The translations under genes and the position numbers were made by a program. DNA of 64,000 nt from JAUVPY01 sp034412795 (lineage in GTDB: Bacteria; Chloroflexota; Anaerolineae; 4572-78; NAK82). How positions within the stretch are numbered: the first letter of the stretch is position 1; every line of letters begins with the position of its first letter. The notes beneath the pieces were generated by a model. It was not told the DNA's origin and did not search any database. It saw only the letters and a program-made list of their open reading frames with translations. This document shows positions 51,427 to 60,014 of this stretch, one piece after another. The stretch lies in the NCBI GenBank assembly GCA_034412795.1, contig DAOUMD010000099.1:1-64000 (forward strand). The letters are read 5' to 3'.

Positions 51427-53142
51427 CTACTCCCATCTGAAGACGAACGTCTCACTATCTGGACTCAATTGGTTCGTCGAACCATCTGAGTTGTCGCGCT
51501 CTACGAATATGTACCAGCTATATTCCAGGTCGGGCCCATCAGCCCGGTAGTAGAGGCGATCGGGAACTCGCCATTCAGGGATCTTCACCCGGTCTCCAGC
51601 GTAAACCAACTCACCCTGTTCACGGTAAACCAGTCGCACTGCATACCACTCGTCGTCATCCAAAGGACCGACCGGTTCCCACTGGAGAATATTAATCACA
51701 CCGGGCACTGCCGAACCGTCTTCGGGCCAAATCAAGTCGGGGGCCGGGTATTTGAAGCCAGGCGTTTCCGTTACAGTCGGCTCAGGTGGCACGCCACCCT
51801 CCGGCGTGTCGGTCGGAACTGGCGTGTCGGTGGCTGGTGGCTCCGGTGTTGGCGTAGCAGTGACGACGATAACGGCCGGTGTGGATGTCGGCGCTTGGGT
51901 GCTGGTGGGAGCAGGTGTCGTCGTGGGAGTAGCTATGGTGGTTGCAGTAGGAGTCGAGGTAACGGTGGCAATTGGCGTAGGCGAAAGGGTGGGTGTGGCA
52001 GGAGGCGCAGTCTGGGTCGGCGTCTGCGTTTCGGTGGGAGTTGCACCTACCAGAAGACCTGTCGGCCCTAAACCCAACAGTGCCCCGCCGGCAAAGGCTG
52101 AACCTACGCAACACACGATGACCAATAGAGTCAAGCCCGCTAGCACCACAGACCGGTAGGGAAGATTAAGCGTTACCTTCTCGCTTGATTTCCACCAGCC
52201 TTTCAGTCTGTCGCCCAAACCGGCCGATGGAGGAGATACCGGGGCCGGGACGAGCGCATGTTCGGCTGGTTCAGACACCGGTCCGGCAACCATAGTCTCC
52301 TGCGGGCTGGCAGGCGGTGGTTCCACCGGCTCCGGCCCACGCTCTGGCTCCGGTTCAGGTGGTGTGAACGCAAGTTCTTCCGGCACAGGCTCTGGAGTCA
52401 CAACAGGTATAGCTCTAACCTCATGCGGCGGTGGTTCGGAGGGTGCCCCGGAGTCAACCACGTCAGGCGGGGGTTCAGTCTCGACGGGCGGTGGTGGGTG
52501 AACGCCCTCCGTTGGGGAGGGCTTAACCACACGCCGGGCCGTGGCGGCTGTCACGGCTGGCCCCCAGGCATCGTAGGATTCGGCCAGACGTTTTCGCAAT
52601 GTCTCGATCTCATCCAAAGGCACAGCCTCCGGTTCTTCGCGTTGTGGGGTGACCGGAGGCGGAGGAGATGGAGGAGACACACCCTCTCTTTCAACCCTGG
52701 GTGGACGAGGCGGAACAGACTCTGGCGATGTCCCAGTTCTCTCCGATTCGGACGGGGTTGCCTCATCCGTATCAACCGGCTCGGTGGACACTGGTGCCTT
52801 AGCCTGCTTTTCAACCGCAACCACCTGGTTGATAGACTCAACATCCAACCCCGCCGTACCTGCGCCTGGGAAAAGGTGATCGTTGGGGCCATCGGGACGC
52901 ACTACAAGCCAAGAGATCAGAGTACGCTGCAACTTGGCATCAAGTTTCAGACTGACGGGCCGTTCACGAGCAGAGACAGGAGTGTCAAACTCGTCAAGCT
53001 CCATAACCAGCGTGCTGGTGGACAGATGAATCTCGCTGAGTTTCAGTGCAGAAACCTGCTCAGGCGTGAGACCACCGCCTACCAGAGCGCGAATGGCTTC
53101 ATCGCGAGCCTTCTGGAACGAAGCATCTGACTTATCACTCAT
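51427..53142 (-). CDS. Membrane protein with degenerate integrase-like N-terminus, Thr/Pro linkers and C-terminal beta domain
   Basis: 571 residues. Residues 1-105 resemble the first half of a tyrosine-recombinase catalytic domain (ARDEAIRALVGGGLTPEQVS, SARERPVSLKLDAKLQRTLI, then LFPGAG), but the catalytic Arg is replaced and the His-x-x-Arg box is absent. A long Pro/Glu-rich cytoplasmic stretch leads to one membrane helix (VVLAGLTLLVIVCCVGSAFA, about 330), a Thr/Pro linker and a C-terminal fibronectin-like module (DLIWPEDGSAVPGVINILQW ... YSWYIFVERD). It has a Met at 53142. Function unknown; a link between cytoplasm and envelope is likely. Confidence 0.75.
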   Translation of the reverse strand: MSDKSDASFQKARDEAIRALVGGGLTPEQVSALKLSEIHLSTSTLVMELDEFDTPVSARERPVSLKLDAKLQRTLISWLVVRPDGPNDHLFPGAGTAGLDVESINQVVAVEKQAKAPVSTEPVDTDEATPSESERTGTSPESVPPRPPRVEREGVSPPSPPPPVTPQREEPEAVPLDEIETLRKRLAESYDAWGPAVTAATARRVVKPSPTEGVHPPPPVETEPPPDVVDSGAPSEPPPHEVRAIPVVTPEPVPEELAFTPPEPEPERGPEPVEPPPASPQETMVAGPVSEPAEHALVPAPVSPPSAGLGDRLKGWWKSSEKVTLNLPYRSVVLAGLTLLVIVCCVGSAFAGGALLGLGPTGLLVGATPTETQTPTQTAPPATPTLSPTPIATVTSTPTATTIATPTTTPAPTSTQAPTSTPAVIVVTATPTPEPPATDTPVPTDTPEGGVPPEPTVTETPGFKYPAPDLIWPEDGSAVPGVINILQWEPVGPLDDDEWYAVRLVYREQGELVYAGDRVKIPEWRVPDRLYYRADGPDLEYSWYIFVERDNSDGSTNQLSPDSETFVFRWE

Positions 53143-53199
53143 TTTATGGAAGAACCTACCTTCAGAAATTAATTAAACTGTCTGTCATCATCGGGTGCG

Positions 53200-53228
53200 T
53201 TGACGGATTCAATCCTCTATGTTATGAT
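53200..53228 (+). promoter_or_regulatory. Sigma70-type promoter for the CNMP gene
   Basis: TTGACG at 53200-53205, 17-base spacer, TATGAT at 53223-53228, about 70 bases upstream of the ATG. Confidence 0.7.
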
Positions 53229-53299
53229 AAGCGTATCATCGCTTACGGAGTACCACCGACCAGAGCCAAACACCTGTCTACGGGTAAGGAGGCAACAGG

Positions 53300-53791
53300 A
53301 TGCCCTACACGCACTTGCTCCAACAGATAGAGATCTTTACCGACCTGAACAATAAGCAGCTACAGCGGATTTCCGCGATATGCACTGAACGCCGTTACGA
53401 ACCAGGCGACATTATCTTTCACGAAAACACCAAGAGCGACGAGCTGTTTGTCATCCTTCAAGGTGAGGTCGAAATCCAAGTCGACCCCAAGACGTTGGGC
53501 ATCTCGGCAGATGTATCACCCGGCCCAACCACCATCGCCACGCTACGGCGAGATCAGTCGTTTGGTGAGATTGCTCTGGTGGATAAAGGTTTCCGTTCTG
53601 CCTCCGCCCGTTGTGCCGCGCCGAGCACGCGCCTATTGGTCATCCAGAGCGACGACTTGATCCAACTGTGCGAGAAAGACTTCGAGATGGGTTACCTCCT
53701 CATGCGCAATATGGCCGGCGATCTCGCCTTTAAAATCCGCCAGACCGACATGATGGTACGCGATCAGCTCCTGTGGGCCCCACGCACGTAA
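53300..53791 (+). CDS. Cyclic nucleotide-binding domain protein
   Basis: 163 residues, a single CNMP/CAP effector domain. The phosphate-binding cassette is FGEIALVDKGFRSASAR with the ligand-contacting Glu and Arg. The N-terminal HLLQQIEIFTDLNNKQLQRI and PGDIIFHENTKSDELFVIL are also typical. There is no HTH, so it is not a CRP-type regulator; it may bind a partner protein such as the phosphatase encoded opposite (54106-55497). The ATG at 53300 has AAGGAGG upstream. Confidence 0.85.
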   Translation: MPYTHLLQQIEIFTDLNNKQLQRISAICTERRYEPGDIIFHENTKSDELFVILQGEVEIQVDPKTLGISADVSPGPTTIATLRRDQSFGEIALVDKGFRSASARCAAPSTRLLVIQSDDLIQLCEKDFEMGYLLMRNMAGDLAFKIRQTDMMVRDQLLWAPRT

Positions 53792-53800
53792 CCCCCCCAA

Positions 53801-53823
53801 GGCTCTACCAACTGAGCAACCAA
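53801..53823 (-). other. tRNA-like D-arm fragment
   Basis: The minus strand reads GTTGCTCAGTTGGTAGAGCC, the D arm of a bacterial tRNA, but neither a proper anticodon arm nor a T arm follows. It may be a tRNA relic near an element insertion, or chance. Confidence 0.3.
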
Positions 53824-53916
53824 GTGCCAGGCGCTTCTTGCCTGCGGCTCAAAGCTATACTACCGCCCTCAGTTGCGGTGTTATTCTTATGAGAGCACCT
53901 GGCCCCCAAGACGCAA

Positions 53917-54004
53917 GGCCGCGTCCAAAAATAACTTTGCGCATATTGAAGGATTTCACCCGGAATTTTGGCCTGAAAATGGAAAGTCATTTCTGGACGC
54001 TTCC
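53917..54004. mobile_element. 88-bp MITE-like element, intact copy
   Basis: GGCCGCGTCCA-AAATAACTTT and AAAGTCATTTCTGGACGCTTCC are imperfect inverted ends. The core 53921-54000 is 80 bases. The reverse complement of this copy matches the interrupted copy at 56921-57165, where a 146-bp element sits between the same bases. Confidence 0.8.
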
Positions 54005-54105
54005 AAGCGTCATCTAAGGAAGTTCCAGAATTTAAATCATCCCAAAAATCACGAGTATGACGGCGAAATCAGTGAAACTTGGGACAACTATTTTTCCTGA
54101 ACAGC

Positions 54106-55497
54106 CTAACCCGAACGACGCCGTCCTCCCATTCTGGCAACAACCAACGTCATATCGTCTTGAGGGGAGACATCACCCATAAACTCGAATACACTATCAT
54201 AGACACAATCCAGGATGCTCTGAGCATCATTCATATCGCAGTTCTTTAGGACAGCCTCAAGCCTTGGGAAGCCATACAGTTCGCGATCTGCGTTCATCGC
54301 TTCCACAATGCCATCGGTCATAAACAATAACACATCACCGGGCTGCAAGTCAATTCTTTGCTCCTCGTATAGTTCACCGGCAACAGCGCCCAAAGGGAGA
54401 CCGTAGGTTTCCAAATAATGATATGTGTCATTATGATAATAGATGGGCGTGATGAGGCCCGCATTGCACACTCGAAGTTGGCGACGAGTGAGGTCAAACA
54501 GTGTGTAGAGCAATGCCGTGTTCATACCTGTTTGGTGCATGCGCCGGTAGAGTAGGTTGTTAACTTGTCGGACGAGGGCAGCGCTGTCAGGGCTGGTGGT
54601 GGCCTGCGCCTCAACGATGCCGGTGGCGATCGCCATATAGAGGGCACTGGCCATCCCTTTGCCACTCACGTCACCGATAGCCAATCCCAACCGACCACCG
54701 GTCAAGGGCAAGTAAGTATAAAAATCGCCGCCCACCTCTTCAGCCGGCAGTGAGCGTCCTTTGATGTCGAAGTCAGCCAGCGTCGGGTTGTACTGGGGCA
54801 ACAATGAGGATTGAATATCACGAGCTAAAGCCAATTCCCGACGCAAGACCTCTTGCCGGGCAACAGTCTCGCCTGCCTGCTCTAAGGCCTCGTTTGCAGC
54901 ACGGAGCGCAACAGTTTGCTCGCGGTATTTGTGCAGAATCTGTTCCCGCTCAGATCGGAAGATCCATTCCACAATCACCAAGGCGGCCAGGATCAGTCCC
55001 AGGGCAATCACGTCTACCAGCCTGGTATTTGCGACCGGGGGTGGCTGCAAACCAACATACTCGGCCCAGGCCAGCACACCGAAAGCTAGCGTCGCCAGCG
55101 CAACAATAAAAATTGTTCCCCGCAAGCCAACCAGTATTCCCGCCAGCGAAACACAAAACGCCAAGAGTAATACCGAGATATCTTTTGTGCCCAGAAAATA
55201 CATTGTCAACAATGTGGCCGCGGTGGTCAGCCCCAAGAACAGATAACTGGCCAGCGTCAGGTACCCCCGGTGGGCCAGCCAGTATGCGAACAGTAGCAAG
55301 GGAAACATGGAAAGCCAGAGGAGATTGCCAAAGGCAAGAGTTCCCCGAGTTGGCACTATGATCACCCAGTCAGTTAGTACGTAAATGCCCAGCAACGCGA
55401 TTGCGCTGACCAGAACTGCCTTGAGCACAAATTCGCGATGCGCGCTCTCCTTGTTGGTGGAGCGAGGCATCGTAAGCTCGCGCAACCAGTCAAGCAT
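54106..55497 (-). CDS. SpoIIE-type serine/threonine phosphatase with membrane sensor
   Basis: 463 residues. Five to six membrane segments (about 25-190; for example VLVSAIALLGIYVLTDWVII and YLTLASYLFLGLTTAATLLT) are followed by a helical linker (REQTVALRAANEALEQAGET) and a PP2C/SpoIIE domain. Metal-binding positions are seen in VGGDFYTYLPL and AIGDVSGKGMASALYMA, and FMTDGIVEAMN. It would dephosphorylate an anti-sigma-factor antagonist or similar protein in response to an envelope signal. The start at 55497 has AGGAGG upstream; the longer frame is upstream DNA. Its partner may be elsewhere. Confidence 0.9.
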   Translation of the reverse strand: MLDWLRELTMPRSTNKESAHREFVLKAVLVSAIALLGIYVLTDWVIIVPTRGTLAFGNLLWLSMFPLLLFAYWLAHRGYLTLASYLFLGLTTAATLLTMYFLGTKDISVLLLAFCVSLAGILVGLRGTIFIVALATLAFGVLAWAEYVGLQPPPVANTRLVDVIALGLILAALVIVEWIFRSEREQILHKYREQTVALRAANEALEQAGETVARQEVLRRELALARDIQSSLLPQYNPTLADFDIKGRSLPAEEVGGDFYTYLPLTGGRLGLAIGDVSGKGMASALYMAIATGIVEAQATTSPDSAALVRQVNNLLYRRMHQTGMNTALLYTLFDLTRRQLRVCNAGLITPIYYHNDTYHYLETYGLPLGAVAGELYEEQRIDLQPGDVLLFMTDGIVEAMNADRELYGFPRLEAVLKNCDMNDAQSILDCVYDSVFEFMGDVSPQDDMTLVVARMGGRRRSG

Positions 55498-55756
55498 ATA
55501 TCCTCCTAGCGGTATCCTAATCAGTATAGCACCTGCCCGGTAGAGGGTCAAACCTGGGCATATTGGCAAGCAGCGTGTAGATGTGTTATACTGCGGAAGG
55601 AAAAGGGCTGCCCTTAACCCCCATTCGTAGAGAATGACTGGCAGTTTAAATAGCAGAGAATCTAGTCCGAGCCCGGCCATTTGTGCCCTAATTCAAATCG
55701 CCGAATGCCCGAACTCAGGTTACCAGGGCTCGACTGGAGACAAAGTATCCTGAATT

Positions 55757-56791
55757 ATGAAAGAACTCTTCCGCCTTTTGTATCTCATCGTAGTCATACT
55801 TCCCCTGACGATCCTCCTCATCGGTCCATTCCTGGTGCTGGCCGCGCTGCGGGGCAGACAAAGGATGGGGCCGATTGTTCTTAACTCCAGCCGGAGGGGG
55901 ATGACCGGACGCATCGGGACATTGCTGTTGGGTTTGCTGTTTTGGTTGCTAGTCTGGGGTGGCCTGGCAGCGGTACTGAGTGGGGTTATACTACCCGCCA
56001 TTGACAACTCGCCATTTGCCGGCCTCCAAGCCAACGTCACACCAACTACGCCACCGATGATCCCCACGGCTTCGCCGACGCATCTGCCATCTCCCACCCC
56101 CCAGCCAATAGCTACGTCCACACCGGTGCCACCACCAGGGGAAGAAACACCTACTTCAACCCCATCTCCCGTGCCAACTCCGTCTCCCGCGCCGTCGCCA
56201 CTTCCACCCACGGCCACACCCGTGACACTCACTTCCACGCCACTGCCCACAGCTACGTCCATACCACTGCCCACCAACACGCTCGCGCCATCACCCACCC
56301 CCCTGGTCACCCTCTCAGCGGGTGAAGTGAGCGAGGCCATCACCGCCGTTGAAGCAGCTAACGACCTGCTGCGCGCGGCCGTGGCTGAGCCTAGCATTGG
56401 AAACCTGGCAGCACTGGAGACGCTTTGGCGGGAGGAGGCACTGGTGGAGGCCCAGGCCTTTGCCCAGGACCTTTCTCAGCGATACGTCCGCCCGTTGGAA
56501 GTGACCTTTGTCTATCTTGCCTCACCGCAGGTACTGGCAGGGAACTCGCCGGACACGGCTTATGTCATCTCTACTGAGACGTGGACCTACACCGGAGCAC
56601 GCTCCGTTCACGGCGAAAGTTTTGAGTTTACCTACACACTCCGTCGGGAAGGCGAAGGCTGGGTGATCACCGATTACGCCTATGGCTATGCACCAATAAC
56701 TCTGCCCTCGGGCGAAGGAGAGGGACTAACACCAATTCCAGTCCCTTCGACCATCACCACAACTGTTGCCATCACGCCGACCGATCAGTAA
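55757..56791 (+). CDS. Membrane protein with Thr/Pro linker and IMS/SnoaL-like C-terminal domain
   Basis: 344 residues. Two membrane helices at the N-terminus (LYLIVVILPLTILLIGPFLV; LLLGLLFWLLVWGGLAAVL) precede a 90-residue Pro/Thr/Ser linker. The C-terminal domain (about 190-320) has helices then strands (EAITAVEAANDLLRAAVAEP; YVRPLEVTFVYL; GEGWVITDYAYGY), resembling ARC6-IMS/DUF4101 or SnoaL-like folds; this is tentative. Three mobile elements follow its stop. Function unknown, probably envelope-facing. Confidence 0.75.
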   Translation: MKELFRLLYLIVVILPLTILLIGPFLVLAALRGRQRMGPIVLNSSRRGMTGRIGTLLLGLLFWLLVWGGLAAVLSGVILPAIDNSPFAGLQANVTPTTPPMIPTASPTHLPSPTPQPIATSTPVPPPGEETPTSTPSPVPTPSPAPSPLPPTATPVTLTSTPLPTATSIPLPTNTLAPSPTPLVTLSAGEVSEAITAVEAANDLLRAAVAEPSIGNLAALETLWREEALVEAQAFAQDLSQRYVRPLEVTFVYLASPQVLAGNSPDTAYVISTETWTYTGARSVHGESFEFTYTLRREGEGWVITDYAYGYAPITLPSGEGEGLTPIPVPSTITTTVAITPTDQ

Positions 56792-56803
56792 CCCAGGTCC
56801 AGC

Positions 56804-56912
56804 ATATCTTCCCAATAATTCGGGGTCTGGGCAGACCTGAGTGTCTGCCCAGACCCAAATGTCTGGCCCAAGGGCGAACTTGGGTGTTCGCCCTCATTTT
56901 TTGAGAAGATAC
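56804..56912. mobile_element. Palindromic element related to the one at 9994-10085
   Basis: Ends ATATCTTCCCAATAATT and TTTTTTGAGAAGATAC correspond to those of 9994-10085. The interior holds two hairpins (GGTCTGGGCAGACC type and AGGGCGAAC/GTTCGCCCT). Flanks GGTCCAGC and GGTCCTAA agree only in five bases, so it is an older copy. Confidence 0.6.
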
Positions 56913-56920
56913 GGTCCTAA

Positions 56921-57165
56921 GGAAGCGTCCAGAAATAACTTTCTATTTTCAGCATGGTTCAGAAGTCCCAGAAATTATGGTGACAATTGCAGACGAAGGA
57001 CGAAAGACGAAGGACCAACTACTGGCTCAGGTCTCTTCGTCGTTCGTCATTCGTCATTCGTCCAGTTGAGAAAGTGTTACCCTATTCCTGAACCATCCTC
57101 TATTTTCAGACCAAAATTCCGAGTGAAATATTTCAAAATGCACAAAGCTATTCTTGGACGCGGCC
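56921..57165. mobile_element. 88-bp MITE-like element, interrupted copy
   Basis: The halves 56921-56952 and 57099-57165 join, less one 11-bp duplicate, to give the same length as the intact copy at 53917-54004. Its right end GGCC (57162-57165) touches the TAG stop of galE (57165-57167). It is split by the 146-bp element. Confidence 0.85.
56953..57098. mobile_element. 146-bp MITE, copy 3 (exact 11-bp target duplication)
   Basis: Same ends and length as the copies at 14592 and 34468. The 11-mer TCTATTTTCAG is at 56942-56952 and 57099-57109. It is inserted within the older 88-bp element, giving a filled site that can be compared with the empty site at 53917-54004. Confidence 0.92.
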
Positions 57166-58142
57166 TAATTGTCATAGCCATAGGGATGGACTTGGTGCCA
57201 CTTCCACGCACTCTCAATGATGTCGTGCACATCTGGGTACTGAGGCTTCCAGTCCAGCTCGCGCCGGATTTTGTCGCTGCTGGCAATCAGAACGGCCGGG
57301 TCGCCAGGGCGGCGGGCACCGATTTCGGCAGGGATGGGATGGCCGGTGATCTCACGCGCCGTCTCAATCACCTCCTTTACAGTGAAGCCCTGACCGTTGC
57401 CCAGATTGTACACACGGCTCCCCTGGTCCAGTGCGCGCAAGGCCAGGATGTGGGCCTGAGCCAAGTCGATGATGTGAATATAGTCGCGCACACAAGTACC
57501 ATCCCGAGTCGGGTAATCATCGCCGAAGATGGTCACCTTGTCTCGCTTGCCCAATGCCACGCCCAGCACAATCGGAATGAGATGTAGCTCAGGGTCGTGA
57601 TCTTCGCCTCGCTCGGCGGAAGCACCTGCGGCATTGAAATAACGAAGAGCCGCGTAACGAAAGTCGTAGATCCGATCCAACCACAAGAGCATACGCTCCA
57701 GTAAGTATTTCGACTCGCCGTAGGGACTACCTGGCACGATGCGTTCCTGCTCGTCAATCGGCATACGCTCTGGGTCGTCAAAGAGATTGGCAGTGGAAGA
57801 GAGAATGAAACGACGAACGCCATGCTCGACGGCGCTTTGCAGCAGGTTTAGTCCATTGGTGACATTCTCACCCAGGTAAAGAAAGGGACTCTGCATCGAT
57901 TCGCCAACCAGGGTATGAGAAGCAAAATGCATTATTGCCTCTGGCCGGTGCTGGCTGAGCAAAGCATCTACAGCAGCCCGGTCAGCCAAGTCCCCCTCGA
58001 CGAAAACCGCATCTGGATGAACGGCAGCCTGATGGCCCTGGTAAAGATTATCGAAGACGACGACCGACTCGCCAGCGTGGATCAGTTGCTCGACAACGAC
58101 GCTGCCAATGTAGCCGGCACCACCTGTTACTAATATCTTCAT
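57165..58142 (-). CDS. galE: UDP-glucose 4-epimerase
   Basis: Interconverts UDP-glucose and UDP-galactose with bound NAD; 325 residues. It starts MKILVTGGAGYIGSVVVEQL (NAD motif GGAGYIG), has VFDNLYQGHQAAV, the Ser of SSTANLF, and the YGESK catalytic Tyr/Lys pair, then YFNAAGASAERGEDHDPE, TVKEVIETAREITG. All family marks are present. The stop is adjacent to a mobile element. It is preceded by a lipoprotein gene in the same direction (59-base gap), possibly co-transcribed. Confidence 0.92.
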   Translation of the reverse strand: MKILVTGGAGYIGSVVVEQLIHAGESVVVFDNLYQGHQAAVHPDAVFVEGDLADRAAVDALLSQHRPEAIMHFASHTLVGESMQSPFLYLGENVTNGLNLLQSAVEHGVRRFILSSTANLFDDPERMPIDEQERIVPGSPYGESKYLLERMLLWLDRIYDFRYAALRYFNAAGASAERGEDHDPELHLIPIVLGVALGKRDKVTIFGDDYPTRDGTCVRDYIHIIDLAQAHILALRALDQGSRVYNLGNGQGFTVKEVIETAREITGHPIPAEIGARRPGDPAVLIASSDKIRRELDWKPQYPDVHDIIESAWKWHQVHPYGYDN

Positions 58143-58201
58143 AGATGTCCTCCTGTTGAGAAACTGGGTAGTAAAACGTAGTCGTGATTAGCGCCTCTGT
58201 T

Positions 58202-58867
58202 CTAGTGGGGAGAGGTAAAAAGGCCTGGGTGTAGATACTCAGGTATGCTGACGCTGCGCGCAGTAAGATAAACTTCCCCCCAGATCGCCGAATGTAGTTC
58301 GACACGGGACGGCAAACCGGTCTCATCGTGGACCCAAAGCACCGCCCGGTCGCCAGTGGGCAGGGCAACATCTAACCGGATGGCCGCACCGCTCTCCAGG
58401 GTGTCTCGTCCAGAGACAACCACCGTCGCATCGTCCATTTTGAGAAACAGCCAATCAATCGCGTCCAAAGCATCACTGAAAAGAGGGATCCTCGCCGGTT
58501 CGGCTGACTCAGCCTCCAGACGACTGTGACGCGCGTCACGATGATGCGCGTCATTGTGACGCGCGTCATAAAGCCAGCTTGTTTCGCCGTCGTCCACGAG
58601 TATCAAACCATTTAGGGCAGGCGTAGATGCTTCCAGTGTTTCGATGCGCACCTGGCCATCCTCAGTATGCCACATCTCGGCCACCAGAGGGCCCCTCACC
58701 GGCGCACCATCCCATTCAACTTGCCATATCGCATGCCAGTTGTCCCTCCAAGCCTGCCGGGCACGCGCCAGCGATGCGTCTCCGTCGGGCAGGGATGAAT
58801 CTACGCCACAGCCCACAGCGGGGGCCGCAATCACAATGTACACAAGCAAAGTGATGAGAATGCGCAT
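58202..58867 (-). CDS. Hypothetical lipoprotein (LolA/LppX-like outline)
   Basis: 221 residues. Signal peptide ILITLLVYIVIAAPAVGC with lipobox AVGC and Cys20. The body has strands as in LolA-like carriers (WHAIWQVEWDGAPVRGPLVA; GLILVDDGETSWLYDA; IRLDVALPTGDRAVLWVHDE). A repeat insertion DARHNDAHHRDARHS lies at about 103-117, encoded by GCGCGTCA-type DNA repeats. It is unlikely to be a conserved part. Probable surface-anchored protein upstream of galE; no defined function. Confidence 0.7.
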   Translation of the reverse strand: MRILITLLVYIVIAAPAVGCGVDSSLPDGDASLARARQAWRDNWHAIWQVEWDGAPVRGPLVAEMWHTEDGQVRIETLEASTPALNGLILVDDGETSWLYDARHNDAHHRDARHSRLEAESAEPARIPLFSDALDAIDWLFLKMDDATVVVSGRDTLESGAAIRLDVALPTGDRAVLWVHDETGLPSRVELHSAIWGEVYLTARSVSIPEYLHPGLFTSPH

Positions 58868-58962
58868 TGGACACCGGATGAAGGATCACAAGAGATATTA
58901 TGATTATATCGGACTTTGGCAAATTTGGCGACACAACAGGACCAATTAACCAAAAATAACAC

Positions 58963-58991
58963 TTGTATCCGCTCCCTGGTTGTGGTATAAT
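58963..58991 (+). promoter_or_regulatory. Sigma70-type promoter for the DUF151 gene
   Basis: TTGTAT at 58963-58968, 17-base spacer, TATAAT at 58986-58991, 58 bases before the ATG. Confidence 0.7.
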
Positions 58992-59049
58992 CCGCTTATA
59001 GTGGGATGACGTGAAATTGTGAAGGGGGTAACGTCTACAGGAGAGGGAA

Positions 59050-59559
59050 ATGGTCGAGGTTACGGTTGACAGTATTCGAGTTAGTCTTATGACCCAACAC
59101 CGGGTGGTCGTCCTCAAGGAAACGGACAGCGACCGATATTTGCCCATCTGGATTGGCCCGTTTGAGGCCGATGCAATCACGATTCAGCTTCAAGGAGTGC
59201 AGGTCCCTCGTCCACTAACACATGATCTGCTCAAGAGCTTCATCCGCGAATTAGGCATCAAAGTCTCGCACGTCTTTGTGAGTGAATTGCGCAATGATAC
59301 CTTCTTTGCGCGAATTGTGATCGACGTGGATGGAGATAGTATGGAGATTGACTCGCGCCCCAGCGACGCTATTGCATTGGCTGTGCGTGTAGGTGCCCCG
59401 ATTTTTGTCTCCGAGCAAGTGATGGGTTTGGCATCCATCACGCCTGAGGAAGAAATCACCGCAGAAACAGAAGCTACCACATCACAGGAGGCGGAGGATC
59501 TCGCTGTCTTTCGTGACTTTGTCGAGAGCCTGGATCTGGATGACCTAGGCGATAATTAA
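59050..59559 (+). CDS. Bifunctional nuclease family protein (DUF151)
   Basis: 169 residues. The DUF151/BFN domain fills residues 1-135: VEVTVDSIRVSLMTQHRVVV, RYLPIWIGPFEADAITIQLQ, RPLTHDLLKSFIRELG and IDSRPSDAIALAVRVGAPIF. Some members show RNase and DNase activity; in others the role is unknown. The tail is acidic (LDLDDLGD). GAGAGGG precedes the ATG, and a strong terminator follows, so it is transcribed alone from the promoter at 58963. Confidence 0.9.
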   Translation: MVEVTVDSIRVSLMTQHRVVVLKETDSDRYLPIWIGPFEADAITIQLQGVQVPRPLTHDLLKSFIRELGIKVSHVFVSELRNDTFFARIVIDVDGDSMEIDSRPSDAIALAVRVGAPIFVSEQVMGLASITPEEEITAETEATTSQEAEDLAVFRDFVESLDLDDLGDN

Positions 59560-59598
59560 GCTCTATCCCGGCCCTAGCAGGCCATTCTATTGATCTCC

Positions 59599-59632
59599 AA
59601 AAGGGAGGCACAGTGCAGGCCCCCCTTTTTTT
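59599..59632 (+). terminator. Rho-independent terminator
   Basis: AAAAGGGAGGC and GCCCCCCTTTT pair with one mismatch around a 9-base loop; seven T residues follow. Confidence 0.8.
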
Positions 59633-59804
59633 GCTCACATCGAACCGTTTAATCAACTAACTTGATCAGCAAATCACATATTAGGTAAACTCCCCTCTTA
59701 GTGGGGGCAGGAGCATCATCTCCCAAAGATGCACCCCCGCGTTGTGGGACATGCTCCCACCCGACCACGAGCCTACCTATTCCGACAACCTGCCAAAATT
59801 GATC

Positions 59805-59833
59805 TTGACGGGGCAGGATATATGTGATATAGT
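59805..59833 (+). promoter_or_regulatory. Sigma70-type promoter for the dnaB cluster
   Basis: TTGACG at 59805-59810, 17-base spacer, TATAGT at 59828-59833. It lies about 180 bases upstream of dnaB, with a palindromic repeat in the leader. Confidence 0.65.
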
Positions 59834-59918
59834 AGCTATTAGAATAAATGTTCTATTAAACAGCGAGGGAATACACACCTGTGGACTCCTATACCGTCAG
59901 ATAAGTTTTGATAGGTTC

Positions 59919-59983
59919 GTAGTAACGACTTCAGTCGTTTTTCCCGCGTAATGAACGACTAAAATCGCAACTACAAGTCGTTA
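59919..59983. repeat. Short palindromic repeat in the dnaB leader
   Basis: TAACGACTT (59923-59931) and AAGTCGTTA (59975-59983) are inverted ends; inside, ACTTCAGTCGTT and AACGACTAAAATCG form a second pair. This GTAGTAACGACTT type also begins a relic at 17522-17534. It is transcribed in the dnaB leader. Confidence 0.65.
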
Positions 59984-60014
59984 TAATTTGCCTGACGGTG
60001 TACTCCTCGCATAC

